Positions 11,026 to 23,070 of a DNA stretch of 64,000 bases are shown in pieces. Made by a program: the position numbers and the translations under genes. The stretch covers positions 5,270,001 through 5,334,000 of the forward strand of contig JAKZAP010000011.1 of assembly GCA_023053575.1 (NCBI GenBank), written 5' to 3'. Source of the stretch: Branchinecta lynchi (Eukaryota; Arthropoda; Branchiopoda; Anostraca; Branchinectidae). The notes beneath the pieces were generated by a model. It ran no database searches. It was not told the DNA's origin and worked only from the letters and a program-made list of their open reading frames with translations. Position 1 is the stretch's first letter, and every line of letters starts with the position of its first letter.

Positions 11026-11640
11026 TAAGAGAGGCGTCGCAGGCAAAAACTTCTGGGAAACTTGACACATTTCGGCGGCGCTGCGTGCAGGACAATGCTT
11101 ATTGTAGGAAAATCCTGCCAAAGGATTCCTCGAAAGTATTCCTATCCGTTTGACTGAAAGTAGAAACTGAAGTACGAAATTACTCCAATTTTATTTTACA
11201 GACAAGTTGGATTTGAAGCAGAAATCCAACAAGCTTTTGTCAGTAGGTGATTTGTGTAGAAGAACTTGCCAGCTAATTTTTGGTCTATTTTTTCGGGCGC
11301 TTCGCTTCCAGAAAATAACTTATTTCTGACAAACAGTGGCGATTTCCTTAGGAGTAGGTTTATTTGTGTTCGTATGATTCGATTTAACTGTAAGGCCCCC
11401 TTTTGGGGCGAGTACGCGACAGACGGTCGAAGTGAGGTTAATGACCCCGGTAAGGTCTACTGAGCTTCGGTGACGTGACATGTATGGCATCGGTGTTGAC
11501 TTGAAATGTTCATTCATTCGTAAAGACAAAATATTGATGAGGCATTTTAAGTGCAACCGACCTGGCCGGTATCGTGCTCAGCTGAAAATAAACCTGTCAG
11601 GATTTCTGGATTTGTAATTTTCCTTGTAGGTTAATCCAGG
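11026..11640. other. No gene recognised
   Basis: ORFs at 11266-11463 (plus) and 11320-11556 (minus) overlap and have no domain. No window-internal repeat matches were seen. Confidence 0.4.
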
Positions 11641-12830
11641 GGCCTCGCTAGCCAAAACTCTGGGGGGGGGGGGGGGTGGCAGGGCACCTGCCGGCGCCCT
11701 GCCGCCCATTTTACCTTTTCGTCGCACATGTAGTACGATACCTTGCAAGCGTTGAAGTCTGCCTAGTCGTATCTAAAGACCTCAGGGGTGGTTTGAAGGG
11801 CTTGGGCGTGGAGGGCTTGGGGCTTGAGGACTACCTCAAAATATACGACAGATTTTCAGCAAGGCTCAAGAGTCATATCATTTGAAAAAAATTGCCAAGA
11901 AACACAGTATCGCATGCTGGAAACTGCAAAGTTACATAATCTTAAGGTGAACGTCGTTTTTAATAACAGGAATTTGCTAACGCAATAGCCCGTCCCACAG
12001 CAGTTCCTAATGACTGTTGATCAGAGAGAATGAAAATGAGCGCCGCAGGCGAAATTTTGTAAGTAGGCTATGACTTTTTTCGGGCAAACTATTGCTTCGG
12101 CCAATAAAATCTAGATTTGAAGGTGATCCAAGCCCCAAATTCCAAGCCTAAAACATGAATGAAATGACGCGAGCTTCCAGTAAATAGAGCCTACTACAAA
12201 AGGCGCTTCCGGCAAACTTATTTTGTGAAATCCTGTATGATCAGAATACGTCTTTTCGGATCCAAAATCAAATCAAGGGGAATGGCGAATGCGAATCCCG
12301 AAAATTTAGCTTGAAGTTGACAATGTGCTTCAATTTATCCCTTTCAGATGAATTATCAAAAAAAACAACGTGAAAGACTTGTTCTTTCCAGTTAAAAATG
12401 TTGTTTCCAGTTAAAAAAACAAAATAAAAAGCAAATGACATGTTGCAACAATCAGGCCCGTCATTACACTGTCACTCATTTCTCACGAAGCCAATTTATT
12501 TTTGTAACTAACTAACTAGAAACTAACAAATTAAATTGTACGCCACAAGCAAAATCGGCCTGATTTTTAGATGAATTAAGAGAAACTGGTACACAACAAA
12601 TCGTGTTAAAATTTTCAATCTGGCAAGCTCGAAACATGCGGCTGAGAATCCTATTCCTGAAGTCTCAAACGCTCAAGAACCCAGAACGGCCTTTCCTGGG
12701 TGAGCGCCCGTTTAGCTGCACTTTTGTGTTCAGGCGCTCTGCGAGCGCCCAGATTAGCTTTTTTCTTTCTTCGAGGGGGGGGGGGGGGGGGTACGCGATG
12801 CCCCTGGGTTAATCTGCTTGTAACGGAATT
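11641..12830. repeat. G-tract interspersed repeat region
   Basis: GGGGCCTCGCTAGCCAAAACTC leads into a G14 run at 11664-11677. A second G run (12775-12790) precedes TACGCGATGCCCCTGGG. Between them are GAGCGCCGCAGGCGAAATTT (12039-12058), similar to GAGCGCCACAGACGAAAAT at 29043, and CTGCGAGCGCC. Such motifs typically belong to degraded interspersed repeats. No gene is supported. Confidence 0.5.
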
Positions 12831-13515
12831 TGACGTTCACGTGTTCAATAGATATGGTTCCGTAAAATAAGTGGCAAATAGTACATCAACTAAACATCAA
12901 ATAATGAAGACGACTGTACTTCCCTTACAAAACAGACTTAAGAGAATTGACGTTACCATTAATTTCAGTATTTTGAACTGAATAGTTGAGAAATAACAAA
13001 TTGTTGAAAAATAAGGAGCATGGACATTATTTTAAAACTGAAAAATAAAAAAGAAATTAGTTGTTCAGAATATATCGTTACCGAGTGAAGAAAAAATTTA
13101 ATTTGTGGGCCCGAATCACTTCCATACACTGTGGGTATTTTGAACGAATTTTTTGTTCCGGGACTTCCCCGTCTGTACACCAGGGTTTCGTATACTTTTT
13201 CAATTTATTCTGACTTCTCTTCTCCGAACGACCCCCGGTCGATCCTTTAGCAGTTATCATAAACACGTGGACTATTCTGGAGATAACAAATATGAAACCC
13301 GATATCCTGGTATTACGAGATGGTGACGGTCGCGCTCATTCATAACCATGCTGTCATCCTCGGTCGAAGCGTGAGGAGAGACAAGGACAGGTGCTGCTAT
13401 AAAATGCTGACGGGTTATATTTCTAGAGACTAAATCCACAAATGAGCCCTCATCGCCGTTTTTGTGACCAAAGCAGGACATTGATGTCGCGTCCCCTGCT
13501 TGTTTTCTACCGTAA
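12831..13515. other. No gene recognised
   Basis: The minus-strand ORF that covers 13272-13799 runs straight through the Tc1/mariner-like MITE at 13516-13688, so it is not accepted as a gene. The remainder is AT-rich spacer. Confidence 0.4.
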
Positions 13516-13688
13516 TCTACTGTACAAAGTTTGTCCGAGTAAGGATTAAAGTTAACTGCAGTATTTTCTACTGGGATTAATCTTATCTCTACTGGGATGA
13601 GATTAATCCGAATTAGAGTTAATCCTATCTTAGTAGAGACAAGGTCAATCCCAGTAGCAAAAACTGCAAGATTTTTTTTTTTACAGTG
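13516..13688. mobile_element. Tc1/mariner-like MITE (copy 3)
   Basis: It shares GATTAAAGTTAACTGCAGTA with copy 1 and the AATCTTATCTCTACTGGGAT / ATCCCAGTAGCAAAAACTGC palindrome with copy 2. The right end TTACAGTG is followed by TA (13689-13690). The left end has diverged (CTACTGTACAAAG). Confidence 0.8.
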
Positions 13689-13825
13689 TATCTTCACCAT
13701 TTCCTCGCCCAAAACCAATTTACCGCTCGAGTTTCTCCTGCACTGACAGAATGCGAAACTTTTCTTCCATAGGACACACAAAAACTGCTTGCTGAACAAG
13801 ACGAAGGTTTGATGGGATCCGAAGG

Positions 13826-14110
13826 TGAATATTTATTTATTTATTGTCACCAAAAGTGGTAAGTCTTCAGACTTGTCACTAGAGTACAATAATGAACATA
13901 GTGACACTTCCAACGTAATAACTGTAGAATAATGACAAATAATAAAATTAGATTTAAGTTGGCAAAAATGGGTCGGCAAAAACGCTCGAATAAAATGTTA
14001 ACAAAACAATATTTTGAAGACATCAGCATTTTCAGACATAACAGTCTCAGCTGGTAGTACGTTCTAGTCTTTACAGACCGTATTTTAAAAGCTTCACTAG
14101 CCAACACGTC
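13826..14110 (-). pseudogene. LINE 3' end fragment
   Basis: On the minus strand one frame ends LPAETVMSENADVFKILFC before a stop, a form typical of the extreme C-terminus of LINE reverse-transcriptase proteins. After it come AT-rich 3' untranslated sequence, CACCACTTTTGGTGACAATAAATAAATA-type sequence and an ATTT microsatellite. No catalytic region remains. It is a different lineage from the copies at 0.7, 47.7 and 54 kb, judged by the C-terminus. Confidence 0.6.
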
Positions 14111-14164
14111 GATTTGGCTTTGGATGATACAGTTTAAATCTACGCTGACGCGTTGACGGGTAAT

Positions 14165-15452
14165 TTGAACAAGACCAAAGGTTTCGATGGGATCTAAAAA
14201 ATTTAATATCTCATCCAGACAATTGGTTCCTGTCTTCTTTCCCTGTCATTTTTACTACATAAATTCAGAAACAAATTAAGGCCAAATACATAATCATCTG
14301 AGAAAACCAAGTTCAGATATGGATTCATCATGTGTGTTTACCCCTGTAAGTCATAGTAGTTTTGACGAAAGTGATCGAAACTTCCTGCCTTAGCATAGTT
14401 CTGCCAAATTTCTGGTTCCTGCCGAATTCGGGAACTACTTATCCGACAAAATAACAAAGCTCAAAAACGAATTCACCGTATCTCCTTACTTTACCCCTAT
14501 ATCGAACATATAATCAGCTTCAAATAAAGCTTTAACTCATCCAAAATTTTCCGATTAGCCGGATTCCGGGCGAACTATACGTCCGGGTAAAAAACAATTA
14601 TCATACACGGATTCAGCATCTCTTCTTGCCCCTCAATAGCTGCGTTCGTTGCACTCCGGTCTGTCTCTGGTGTTTTGTCACCAGTCTCCGGTTCTCCTCT
14701 TAAAACGCGTTTGTTTTGTTCACTGGTGAGTTGATGAATACTGGCTAACTCCTCGCTGAAGCCGGACTCGCTAGTAGGTTTTGATTAGTCCGCACCGGTG
14801 AGATAAAACCGGACACTGGTTAGTTCAAAAACGGGTTATAAGACAAGTGAGTAGTCACCGGTGGATGCAAAAAAGGCTTATAAGAAAAACCAGAGACCAC
14901 CGGTGAGTACTCCCGTTACGAAGAACGCAGCTAATCGGAATCTAATCAACTACAAATAAGACTTTTGCTTTTAACAAATTTTCCAGATTTGGCCGGATTC
15001 CGGACGAACTACTTGTCCGGCGAGGAAATAGTTTTCATAATCGTATTTAACATGTTTTTTTTTTACCCCGGAATCAAACATCTGATCAAGTTCAAATTAA
15101 ACTTTTACTTTTAACAAACTTTCCGGTTCTGGCCGGATTCCGGGCGAACTACTTGTCCGGCGAAAAAAAAAGTTTTCGCCGTCGTGCTCAGCATGTCTTC
15201 TTATCCTATAATTGACCATCACATTAGCTGTTTAAAAATATTTTGCTTGCCCTTTAATTTAAACACCCTCCCCCATCCCCTAAATATAGGACTACAGAGC
15301 CCGTCTACAAACTCGACCTTACTCTTGACTCAAAGAAACCTCACCCCAAGTTTCATCAAAATTTCTCATTCCCTTCGAGAGTTATCGTGCTTACAGACGG
15401 ACGGACAACTTTATAGGTATCCGTCCACTTACGTTTTGGGATCCCAAAAAGT
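14165..15452 (-). repeat. Family A repeat, near full length, minus orientation
   Basis: The left terminus is AACAAGACCAAAGGTTTCGATGGGATC and the right terminus is TTTTGGGATCCCAAAAAG near 15435-15452. Inside are about 125-bp repeats with CGGGCGAACTACTTGTCCGG and CAGCATGTCTTCTTA. A 293-bp TIR element interrupts it at 14639-14931, and the flanks rejoin cleanly. No ORF is conserved with other copies. Confidence 0.8.
14639..14931. mobile_element. GCTGCGTTCGT-type MITE with TA duplication
   Basis: The left end is GCTGCGTTCGTTGCACTCC and the right end is GTTACGAAGAACGCAGC. TA flanks it on both sides (14637-14638 and 14932-14933). Removing the element and one TA restores the family A sequence (CCCCTCAA + TA + ATCGGAATCTAATC, compare CCCCTAAATCGGACATCTAATC in other copies). 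Internal CACCGGTGAG/CTCACCGGTG motifs form further hairpins. No ORF. Confidence 0.85.
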
Positions 15453-15545
15453 AAAGAAATCCTGAGAGGGAAATCGAAGAGTCTAGAATCGCTCTGCATA
15501 AAATCTCGCGAAAACAACAATATCTGCAATAATTTCGGAAACGAG

Positions 15546-16130
15546 TGTAACGGATGTTCGTAACACTTGTATGTAATGTTCCGCATGTCACAACTTCCTC
15601 GGTATACGTCACCACGATTAAGCTTTTGATGACGAGTGCAGAGCTAGGGTTTCGCGCAAGCGCAAGATTGCTAAATGTTCCTACACATTTAAGGTAAGCA
15701 ATCTTGGGTTCATTTGAGTAAAATATTGCTAAATGCTTATACACAATTAAGGTAAGCACAACCAGGATCAAGGAAAGTTATATAAACCGGGAGTTGGTAC
15801 TCGCGGAGTGAGTTCTAGTTCGAGTTTTAGTTTTGAGTGTCAGTCTTTAGTTTGGAGTTCTTCAATTTGGAGTTTTAGTCTGAGGGCTGAGTCTTCGTCT
15901 TCACTATTCGTTCCTCGCCAATACTCGTATTTAGTGAGTTCAAGTATTCATCGTCAGTGCTAGGTAGTGGAATTAGTAACGCCGTTTAAGTTAAAATAAA
16001 CATACATTTATAAATCAACCTGTGTTGTATATAGCTCTACCACCAAAGGTAACCGCCATACACCATACACCGCCTCCGCGCTACCATTTTATATACCCCA
16101 GGTATACCATTAATACTCTCTACCGCTACA
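15546..16130 (+). mobile_element. Solo LTR of an LTR retrotransposon, 585 bp
   Basis: The segment starts TGTAACGG and ends CCGCTACA, the canonical TG...CA ends as part of an imperfect inverted repeat. CGAG is repeated on both sides (15542-15545 and 16131-16134). Inside are two direct repeats (TGCTAAATG then ACACATTTAAGGTAAGCA, near 15668 and 15728), a TATA box with ATATAA near 15780, a likely transcript-start region rich in AGTTTTAG and GAGTTC, and AATAAA near 15994. No gag/pol sequence flanks it, so I read it as a solo LTR left by LTR-LTR recombination. Its clade cannot be judged without internal genes. Confidence 0.75.
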
Positions 16131-19100
16131 CGAGGCCAATGCCCCATCCTTAGCCTTCGCCAATACACAGCACATCTAGCAACAGCTATACTTTGCCAAA
16201 CGAATTTCGTGATTAACGGATTAAAGACGTAGGTGAACTACCATCCTTTGCCCGAACCACCACACGACATATTTCCTCTGCCTTCTTAATTAACGCATTA
16301 AAGACGTGCATGATATACCACCCTTTGCCTGAACCACCAAACGACATATCTAGCCACAACTATCCTCTGCCTTTGTGATTAACGCATTAATGACTTGGAT
16401 GATTTACCATCCTTTGCCCGAACCACCACACGACACATCTAGCCACAACTATCCTCTGCCTTCGTGATTAACGTATTAAAAATGTGGATGCTATACCATC
16501 CTTTGCCCAAACCACCACGCGGCATATCTAGCCACAACTATCCTCTGCCTTCCAGATTAACGCATTAAAGACGTGGATGATATACCATTCTTTGCCCGAA
16601 CCACCAAACGACAAATCTAGCCACAACTATCCTCTGCCTTCGTGATTAACGCATTAAAGACATGGATGATATACCATCCTTTGCCCGAACCACCGAACGA
16701 CACATCTAGCCAGAACTATCCTCTGCCTTCGTGATTAACGCATTAAAGACGTGGATGATATACCATCCTTTGCCCGAATCACCATATGACATAACTAGCT
16801 ACAAGTATCCTCTGCCTTCGTGATTAACGTATTAAAGACGTGGATGATATAGCATCCTTTGCTCGAACCACCACACGACAAATCTAGCCACAACTATCAT
16901 CTGCCTTCGGCATTAACGTATTAAAGATGTGGATGCTATACCATCCTTTGCCCAAACCACCACGCGGCATATCTAGCCACAAATATCCTCCGCCTTTCAG
17001 ATTAACGCATTAAAGACGTGGATGATATACCATTCTTTGCCCGAACCACCAAACGACAAATCTAGCCACAACTATCCTCTGCCTTCGTGATTAACGCATT
17101 AAAGACATGGATGATATACCATCCTTTGCCCGAACCACCGAACGACACATCTAGCCAGAACTATCCTCTGCCTTCGTGATTAACACATTTAAAACGTGGA
17201 TGATATACCATCCTTTGCCCAAACCACCACGCGGCATATCTAGCCACAACTATCCTCTGCCTTCCTGTTTAACGCATTAAAGACGTGGATAATATAGCAT
17301 CCTTTGCTCGAACCACCACACGACATATCTAGCCACAACTATCATCTGCCTTCGTCATTAACGTATTAAAGATGTGGATGCTATACCATCCTTTGCCCAA
17401 ACCACCACGCGGCATATCTAGCCACAGCTATCCTCTGCCTTCCAGATTAACCCATTAAAGACGTGGATGATATACCATTCTTTGCCCGAACCACCAAACG
17501 ACACATCTAGCCACAACTATCCTCTGCCTTCGTGATTAACGCATTAAAGACATGGATGATATACCATCCTTTGCCCGAACCACCGAACGACACATCTAGC
17601 CAGAACTATCCTCTGCCTTCGTGATTAACACATTTAAAACGTGGATGATATACCATCCTTTGCCCAAACCACCACGCGGCATATCTAGCCACAACTATCC
17701 TCTGCCTTCCTGTTTAACGCATTAAAGACGTGGATGATATACCATCCTTTGCCCGAACCACCGAACGACACATCTAGCCAGAACTATCCTCTGCCTTCGT
17801 TATTAATGCATTAAAGACGTGGATGATATACCATTATTTGCCCGAACCAGCACACAACACATCTAGCCAGAACTATGCTCTGCGTTCGTGATGCCTTCGT
17901 AGGATACCATCCTTTGCCCGAACCACCAAACGACACATCTAGCCACAACTATCCTCTACCTTCGTGATTAACCCATTCAAGACGTGGATGATATACCATC
18001 CTTTGCCCGAACCAGCACACAACACATCTAGCCAGAACTATCCTCTGCCTTCGTGATTAATGCATTACAGACGCGGATGATATACCATCCTTTGCCCGAA
18101 CTACCACATGAAATATTTAGCTACAACTATCCTCTGCCTTCGTGATTAACGCATTTAAGACGTGGATGATATACCATCCTTTGCCCGCACCAGCACACAA
18201 CACATCTAGCCAGAACTATTCTCTGCCTTCGTGATTAATGCATTACAGACGTGGATGATATACCATCCTTTGCCCGAACTACCACATGAAATATTTAGCT
18301 ACAACTATCCTCTGCCTTCGTGATTAACGCATTTAAGACGTGGATGATATACCATCCTTTGCCCGCACCAGCACACAACACATCTAGCCAGAACTATTCT
18401 CTGCCTTCGTGATTAATGCATTACAGACGTGGATGATATACCATCCTTTGCCCGAACTACCACATGAAATATTTAGCTACAACTATCCTCTGCCTTCGTG
18501 ATTAACGCATTTAAGACGTGGATGATATACCATCCTTTGCCCGAACCACCACACGACACATCTAGCCACAACTATCCTCTACCTTCGTGATTAACCCATT
18601 CAAGATTAGGATGATATACCATCATTTGCCCGAACTACCACATGAAATATTTAGCTACAACTATCCTCTGCCTTCGTGATTAACGCATTTAAGACGTGGA
18701 TGATATACCATCCTTTGCCCGAACCAGCACACAACACATCTAGCCAGAACTATTCTCTGCCTTCGTGATTAATGCATTACAGACGTGGATGATATACCAT
18801 CCTTTTCCCGAACTACCACATGACATATCTAGCTACAACTATCCCCGCCTTCGTGATGAACGCATTTAAGACGTGGATGATATACCATCCTTTGCCTGAA
18901 CCACCACACGTCTACCTTCGTGATTAACGCATTAAAGAGGTGGATGATATACCATCCTTTGCCCGAACCACCACACAACACATCTAGCCAGAACTATCCT
19001 CTGCCTTCGTGATTAATGCATTACAGACGTGGATGATGTACCATCCTTTGCCCGAACGACCACATGACATATCTAGCTACAACCATCCTCTGCCTTTGTG

Positions 19101-21740
19101 ATTAACGCATTTAAGACGTGGATGATATACCATCCTTTGCCCGAACCACCACAAGACATATCTAGCCGAAACTATCCTCTGCCTTCATGATTAACGCATT
19201 ATAGATGTGGATGATATACCATCCTTTGCCCGAACCACCACAAGACATATCTAGCCGCAACTATCTTCTGCCTTCGTGATTAACACATTAAAGACGTCGA
19301 TGATATACCATACTTTGCCCGAACCACCCCGCGACACATCTAGCCACAACTATCCTCTGCCTTCGTGATTAACGCATTAAAGACGTGGATGACATACCAT
19401 CCTTTGCCCGAACCACCACACAACACATCTAGCCAGAACTATCCTCTGCCTTCGTGATTAATACAGTACATACGTGGATGATATACCATCCTTTGCCCGA
19501 ACTACCACATGACATATCTAGCTACAACTATCCTCTGCCTTCGTGATTAACGCATTTAAGACGTGGATGATATACCATCCTTTGCCCGAACAACCACAAG
19601 ACAGATCTAGCCGCAACTATCTTCTGCCTTCGTGATTAACACATTAATGACTTGGATGATTTACCATCCTTTGCCCGAACCACGACACGATACACTAGCC
19701 ACAACTACCCTCTGCCTTCGTGATTAACGCATTAAAGACGTGGATGACATACCATCCTTTGCCCGAACCACCACACAACACATCTAGCCAGAACTATCCT
19801 CTGCCTTCGTGATTAATACATTACATACGTGGATGATATACCATCCTTTGCCCGAACCACCACAAGACATATCTAGCCGCAACTATCTTCTGCCTTCGTG
19901 ATTAACACATTAATGACTTGGATGATTTACCATCCTTTGCCCGAACCACAACACGACACACTAGCCACAACTACCCTCTGCCTTCGTGATTAACGCATTA
20001 AAGATGTGGATGATATACCATCCTTTGCCCGAACCACCACACAACACATCTAGCCAGAACTATCCTCTGCCTTCGTGATTAATGCATTACAGACGTGGAT
20101 GATGTACCATCCTTTGCCCGAACGACCACATGACATATCTAGCTACAACTATCCTCTGCCTTCGTGATTAACGCATTTAAGACGTGGATGATATACCATC
20201 CTTTGCCCGAACAACCACAAGACATATCTAGCCGCAACTATCTTCTGCCTTCGTGATTAACACATTAATGACTTGGATGATTTACCATCCTTTGCCCGAA
20301 CCACGACACGATACACTAGCCACAACTACCCTCTGCCTTCGTGATTAACGCATTAAAGACGTGGATGACATACCATCCTTTGCCCGAACCACCACACAAC
20401 ACATCTAGCCAGAACTATCCTCTGCCTTCGTGATTAATACATTACATACGTGGATGATATACCATCCTTTGCCCGAACCACCACAAGACATATCTAGCCG
20501 CAACTATCTTCTGCCTTCGTGATTAACACATTAATGACTTGGATGATTTACCATCCTTTGCCCGAACCACAACACGACACACTAGCCACAACTACCCTCT
20601 GCCTTCGTGATTAACACATTAAAGATGTGGATGATATACCATCCTTTGCCCGAACCACCACACAACACATTTAGCCAGAACTATCCTCTGCCTTCGTGAT
20701 TAATGTATTACAGACGTGGAGGATACACCATCCTTTCCCCGAACCACCATATGACATATCTAGCTACAAGTATCCTCTGCCTTCGTGATTAACTTATTAA
20801 AGACGTTGATATAGCATCCTTTGCCCGAACCACCACACGACATATCTAGCCACAACTATATTCTGCCTTCGTGATTAACGCAATAAAGACGTGGATGATA
20901 TACCATCCTTTGGCCGAACCACCACACAACACATCTAGCCAGAACTATCATCTGCCTTCGTGATTAACGCATTAAAGACGTGGATGGTATACCAACCTTT
21001 GCCCGAAACACCACACGACACATCTAGCCACAACTATTCTCTACCTTCGTGATTAACGCATTAAAGGCGTGGATGATATACCATACTTTGCCCGAACCAC
21101 CACGCGACACATCTAGCTACAACTATCCTCTGCCTTCGTGATTAACGCATTTAAGACGTGGATGATATAGCATCCTTTGCCCGAACCACCACACGACATA
21201 TCTAGCCACAACTATCTTCTGCCATCGTGATTAACGCGTTAAAGTCGCGGATGATATACCATCCTTTGCCCAAACCACCACACGACATACCTAACCACAA
21301 CTATCCTCTGCCTTCCTGATTAACGCATTAAAGACTTGGATGATATACTATCATTTGCCCGAACCACCACACGACAGATCTAGCCACAACTATCCTCTGC
21401 CTTCGTGATTCATACATTAAAGACGCGGATGATATACCATCCTTTGCCCAAACCACCACAAGACACATCTAGCCGCAAGTATCCTCTGCCTTCGTGATTA
21501 ATACATTTATGACGTGGATGATATACCATCCTTTGCCCGAACCACCACAAGACACATCTAGCCGCAACTATCCTCTGCCTTCGTGATTAATACATTTAAG
21601 ACGTGGATGATATACCATCCTTTGCCCGAACGACCACATGACATATCTAGTCACAACTATCCTCTGCCTAACGCCACAAATCTATCCTTTGCCTAACGCC
21701 ACAACTATCCTTGCCCAGACACGCGGATGACATACCATTC
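16131..21740. repeat. Satellite array, 89-bp monomer, about 63 copies
   Basis: The monomer runs CCATCCTTTGCCCGAACCAC, CACACGACACATCTAGCCAC, AACTATCCTCTGCCTTCGTG, ATTAACGCATTAAAGACGTG, GATGATATA. Anchors at 16318, 16407 and 16496 give a period of 89. Divergent units lie at both ends; at 21.66-21.74 kb only short TATCCTTTGCCTAACGCCAC pieces remain. Higher-order repeats are visible: a 178-bp dimer with GAACTACCACATGAAATATT starts at 18098, 18276, 18454 and 18632, and a seven-monomer block repeats 621 bp apart (19588 and 20209). Stop codons close all frames because 89 is not a multiple of 3, so it is not coding. Confidence 0.95.
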
Positions 21741-22202
21741 TTTGTACACAACACATCTACACAACACATCTATAGCCGTTAAACAAATTTGTTGATAGAC
21801 GGATTAGTCCTGGAAACTTTTTGATGACCAAAAATTTTGAAGCAATGAGTTTACGAGTCTGTGCTCTGTTCTTTGTAAGAACAGTACTAACCCGTACTTC
21901 TTTTTTTTTTTTAAGTACAAATTTAATCTTGTACCACACAAAATGACCAGCAGTTAGCTTGGGCTGAAGGAGGCTACTCACCTACAGCTCAAGTAGGCTA
22001 CACCTCAAGCTTGATGGCCCTTGGTGGAACTGACAGCAAAGAGTCTACATGTCACGCAAGTCCTGAAGTGCTCTCGAACCTTCCGTTGGCCAGCTCAGGT
22101 GGGAAACTTTTTCCTCGGACAGACATCTTCAGCGCAGAAACTAAGGCTAGGACTAAGTCAGAAAAAGGGTACTCGAGAATTCCGTTGTCACAGTTCATTG
22201 CC
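21741..22202 (+). other. Spacer and likely 5' region of the elevenin-type gene
   Basis: The satellite fades by about 21.77 kb. AT-rich sequence with a T11 run follows, then a stretch (21950-22000) with AGCTTGGGCTGAAGGAG that resembles the flank of the hairpin family. The open frame continues upstream of the proposed start codon but is low in coding character. A possible 5'-UTR splice acceptor TTGTCACAG lies at 22183-22191, 12 bases before the ATG. I cannot place a promoter. Confidence 0.4.
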
Positions 22203-22303
22203 ATGTCGGGCATGAAGCAAGTGGTGACAGTACTTCTAGTAGTTTTTGCCTTGGCGTTTGCAGTTCTAGCAAACCCAGCGTGGCCAAAGCGGAGGGACTG
22301 CAG
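22203..22303 (+). CDS. elevenin: Elevenin-type neuropeptide precursor, coding exon 1
   Basis: This exon encodes residues 1-33 plus two bases of codon 34. I chose the ATG at 22203 because it opens directly onto a signal peptide: MSGMKQ, then a hydrophobic core (VVTVLLVVFALAFAVLA), with likely cleavage after A23. NPAWP and the dibasic KR (29-30) follow, then RDC with the first cysteine of the mature peptide at residue 33. The exon ends TGCAG/GTAAGC, a good donor in phase 2. A second in-frame ATG (residue 4) could also serve. The longer upstream reading frame has no signal-peptide character. Joined to the exon at 33442, the peptide matches the elevenin (Aplysia L11) family, a secreted neuropeptide acting on a G-protein-coupled receptor. 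Confidence 0.85.
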
Positions 22304-22506
22304 GTAAGCCCTGTTGCCTATTTAGGTGGAAGTTAGGATCCGCTAAAGTCGTGCCGACGTTACCTTCCGGTAACGCCTTGCACCCCGAAGCTAGGGGAAG
22401 TTTTCACGTGGATCGCTCTGGTCCCCAACGACCTCCCGTCCAGCTCGACGGACATTTTCTCGTGGATACCGTCGGTCTTTTTGTCAGTTTCGGGTGAACG
22501 GATGAG

Positions 22507-23070
22507 CACGTGAACAGGCCATACAGCTCGTTCGACGCCTCCCGTTCAACGCCTCTCCGAGGGCAGCGTTCAGCTGAACTAGGATACCATGTGGACCTTC
22601 CCACTCATATGCTCCCATCCAGTTGAATGGGCATTTTCGCGTGGACGGAACCCATCTTCCTCAGTCGTCCAACGACCCGATCGATTTTCTCATTTTCGCG
22701 TAGACGGGATCACCCGTTCAGATCTACAGCCATCCAAGTGAAAACTTGCCCCTAATCGCTAAAACAATAGAAAACATGTTCTGGAACCAAAGTCGACTAT
22801 GGGGACGTTTTCGCGTTGATGGCTGTAGAGCTGAACGGGTAACCCCATCCACGCAAAAATCAGAAAATCGATTGGGCGTTGAACGGCCGAGGAAGATGGG
22901 TTCCGTCCACGCGAAAATTCCCATTCAGCTGGATGGGAGCATATCAGTGGAACGTTCTAATTTTGTCTGTTATTAATCTGTCCAGACCTTTTTTCTATCC
23001 ATCTCAACGCTCCCCTCGGAGCTGTGTTGAGCGGGAGGCGTCCATCGATTTGGATGGCCCATTCACCTAT
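22507..23070. repeat. Inverted repeat / foldback element in intron 1
   Basis: The left arm, about 22507-22740, and right arm, about 22800-23068, are approximate reverse complements. The inner 125 bp are the best match: CATATGCTCCCATCCAGTTG to TCTACAGCCATC, against GATGGCTGTAGAGCTGAACG to GGATGGGAGCATAT. The outer parts pair GACGCCTCCCGTTCAAC with GTTGAGCGGGAGGCGTC. The TTTTCGCGTGGA motif is repeated within each arm. ORFs here are mirror shadows of the arms. Confidence 0.75.

Noticed and set aside
13272..13799. A 175-codon minus-strand gene
   Set aside because: The frame passes through a Tc1/mariner-like MITE (13516-13688); the remaining parts have no domain.
16131..21740. CRISPR-like array (regular 89-bp spacing)
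   Set aside because: There are no unique spacers; the whole 89-bp unit repeats with sequence drift and higher-order structure. It is a eukaryotic satellite.
22011..22202. Longer N-terminus for the elevenin precursor (start at 22011)
   Set aside because: An upstream in-frame extension would bury the signal peptide about 64 residues into the protein. The ATG at 22203 opens directly onto it.
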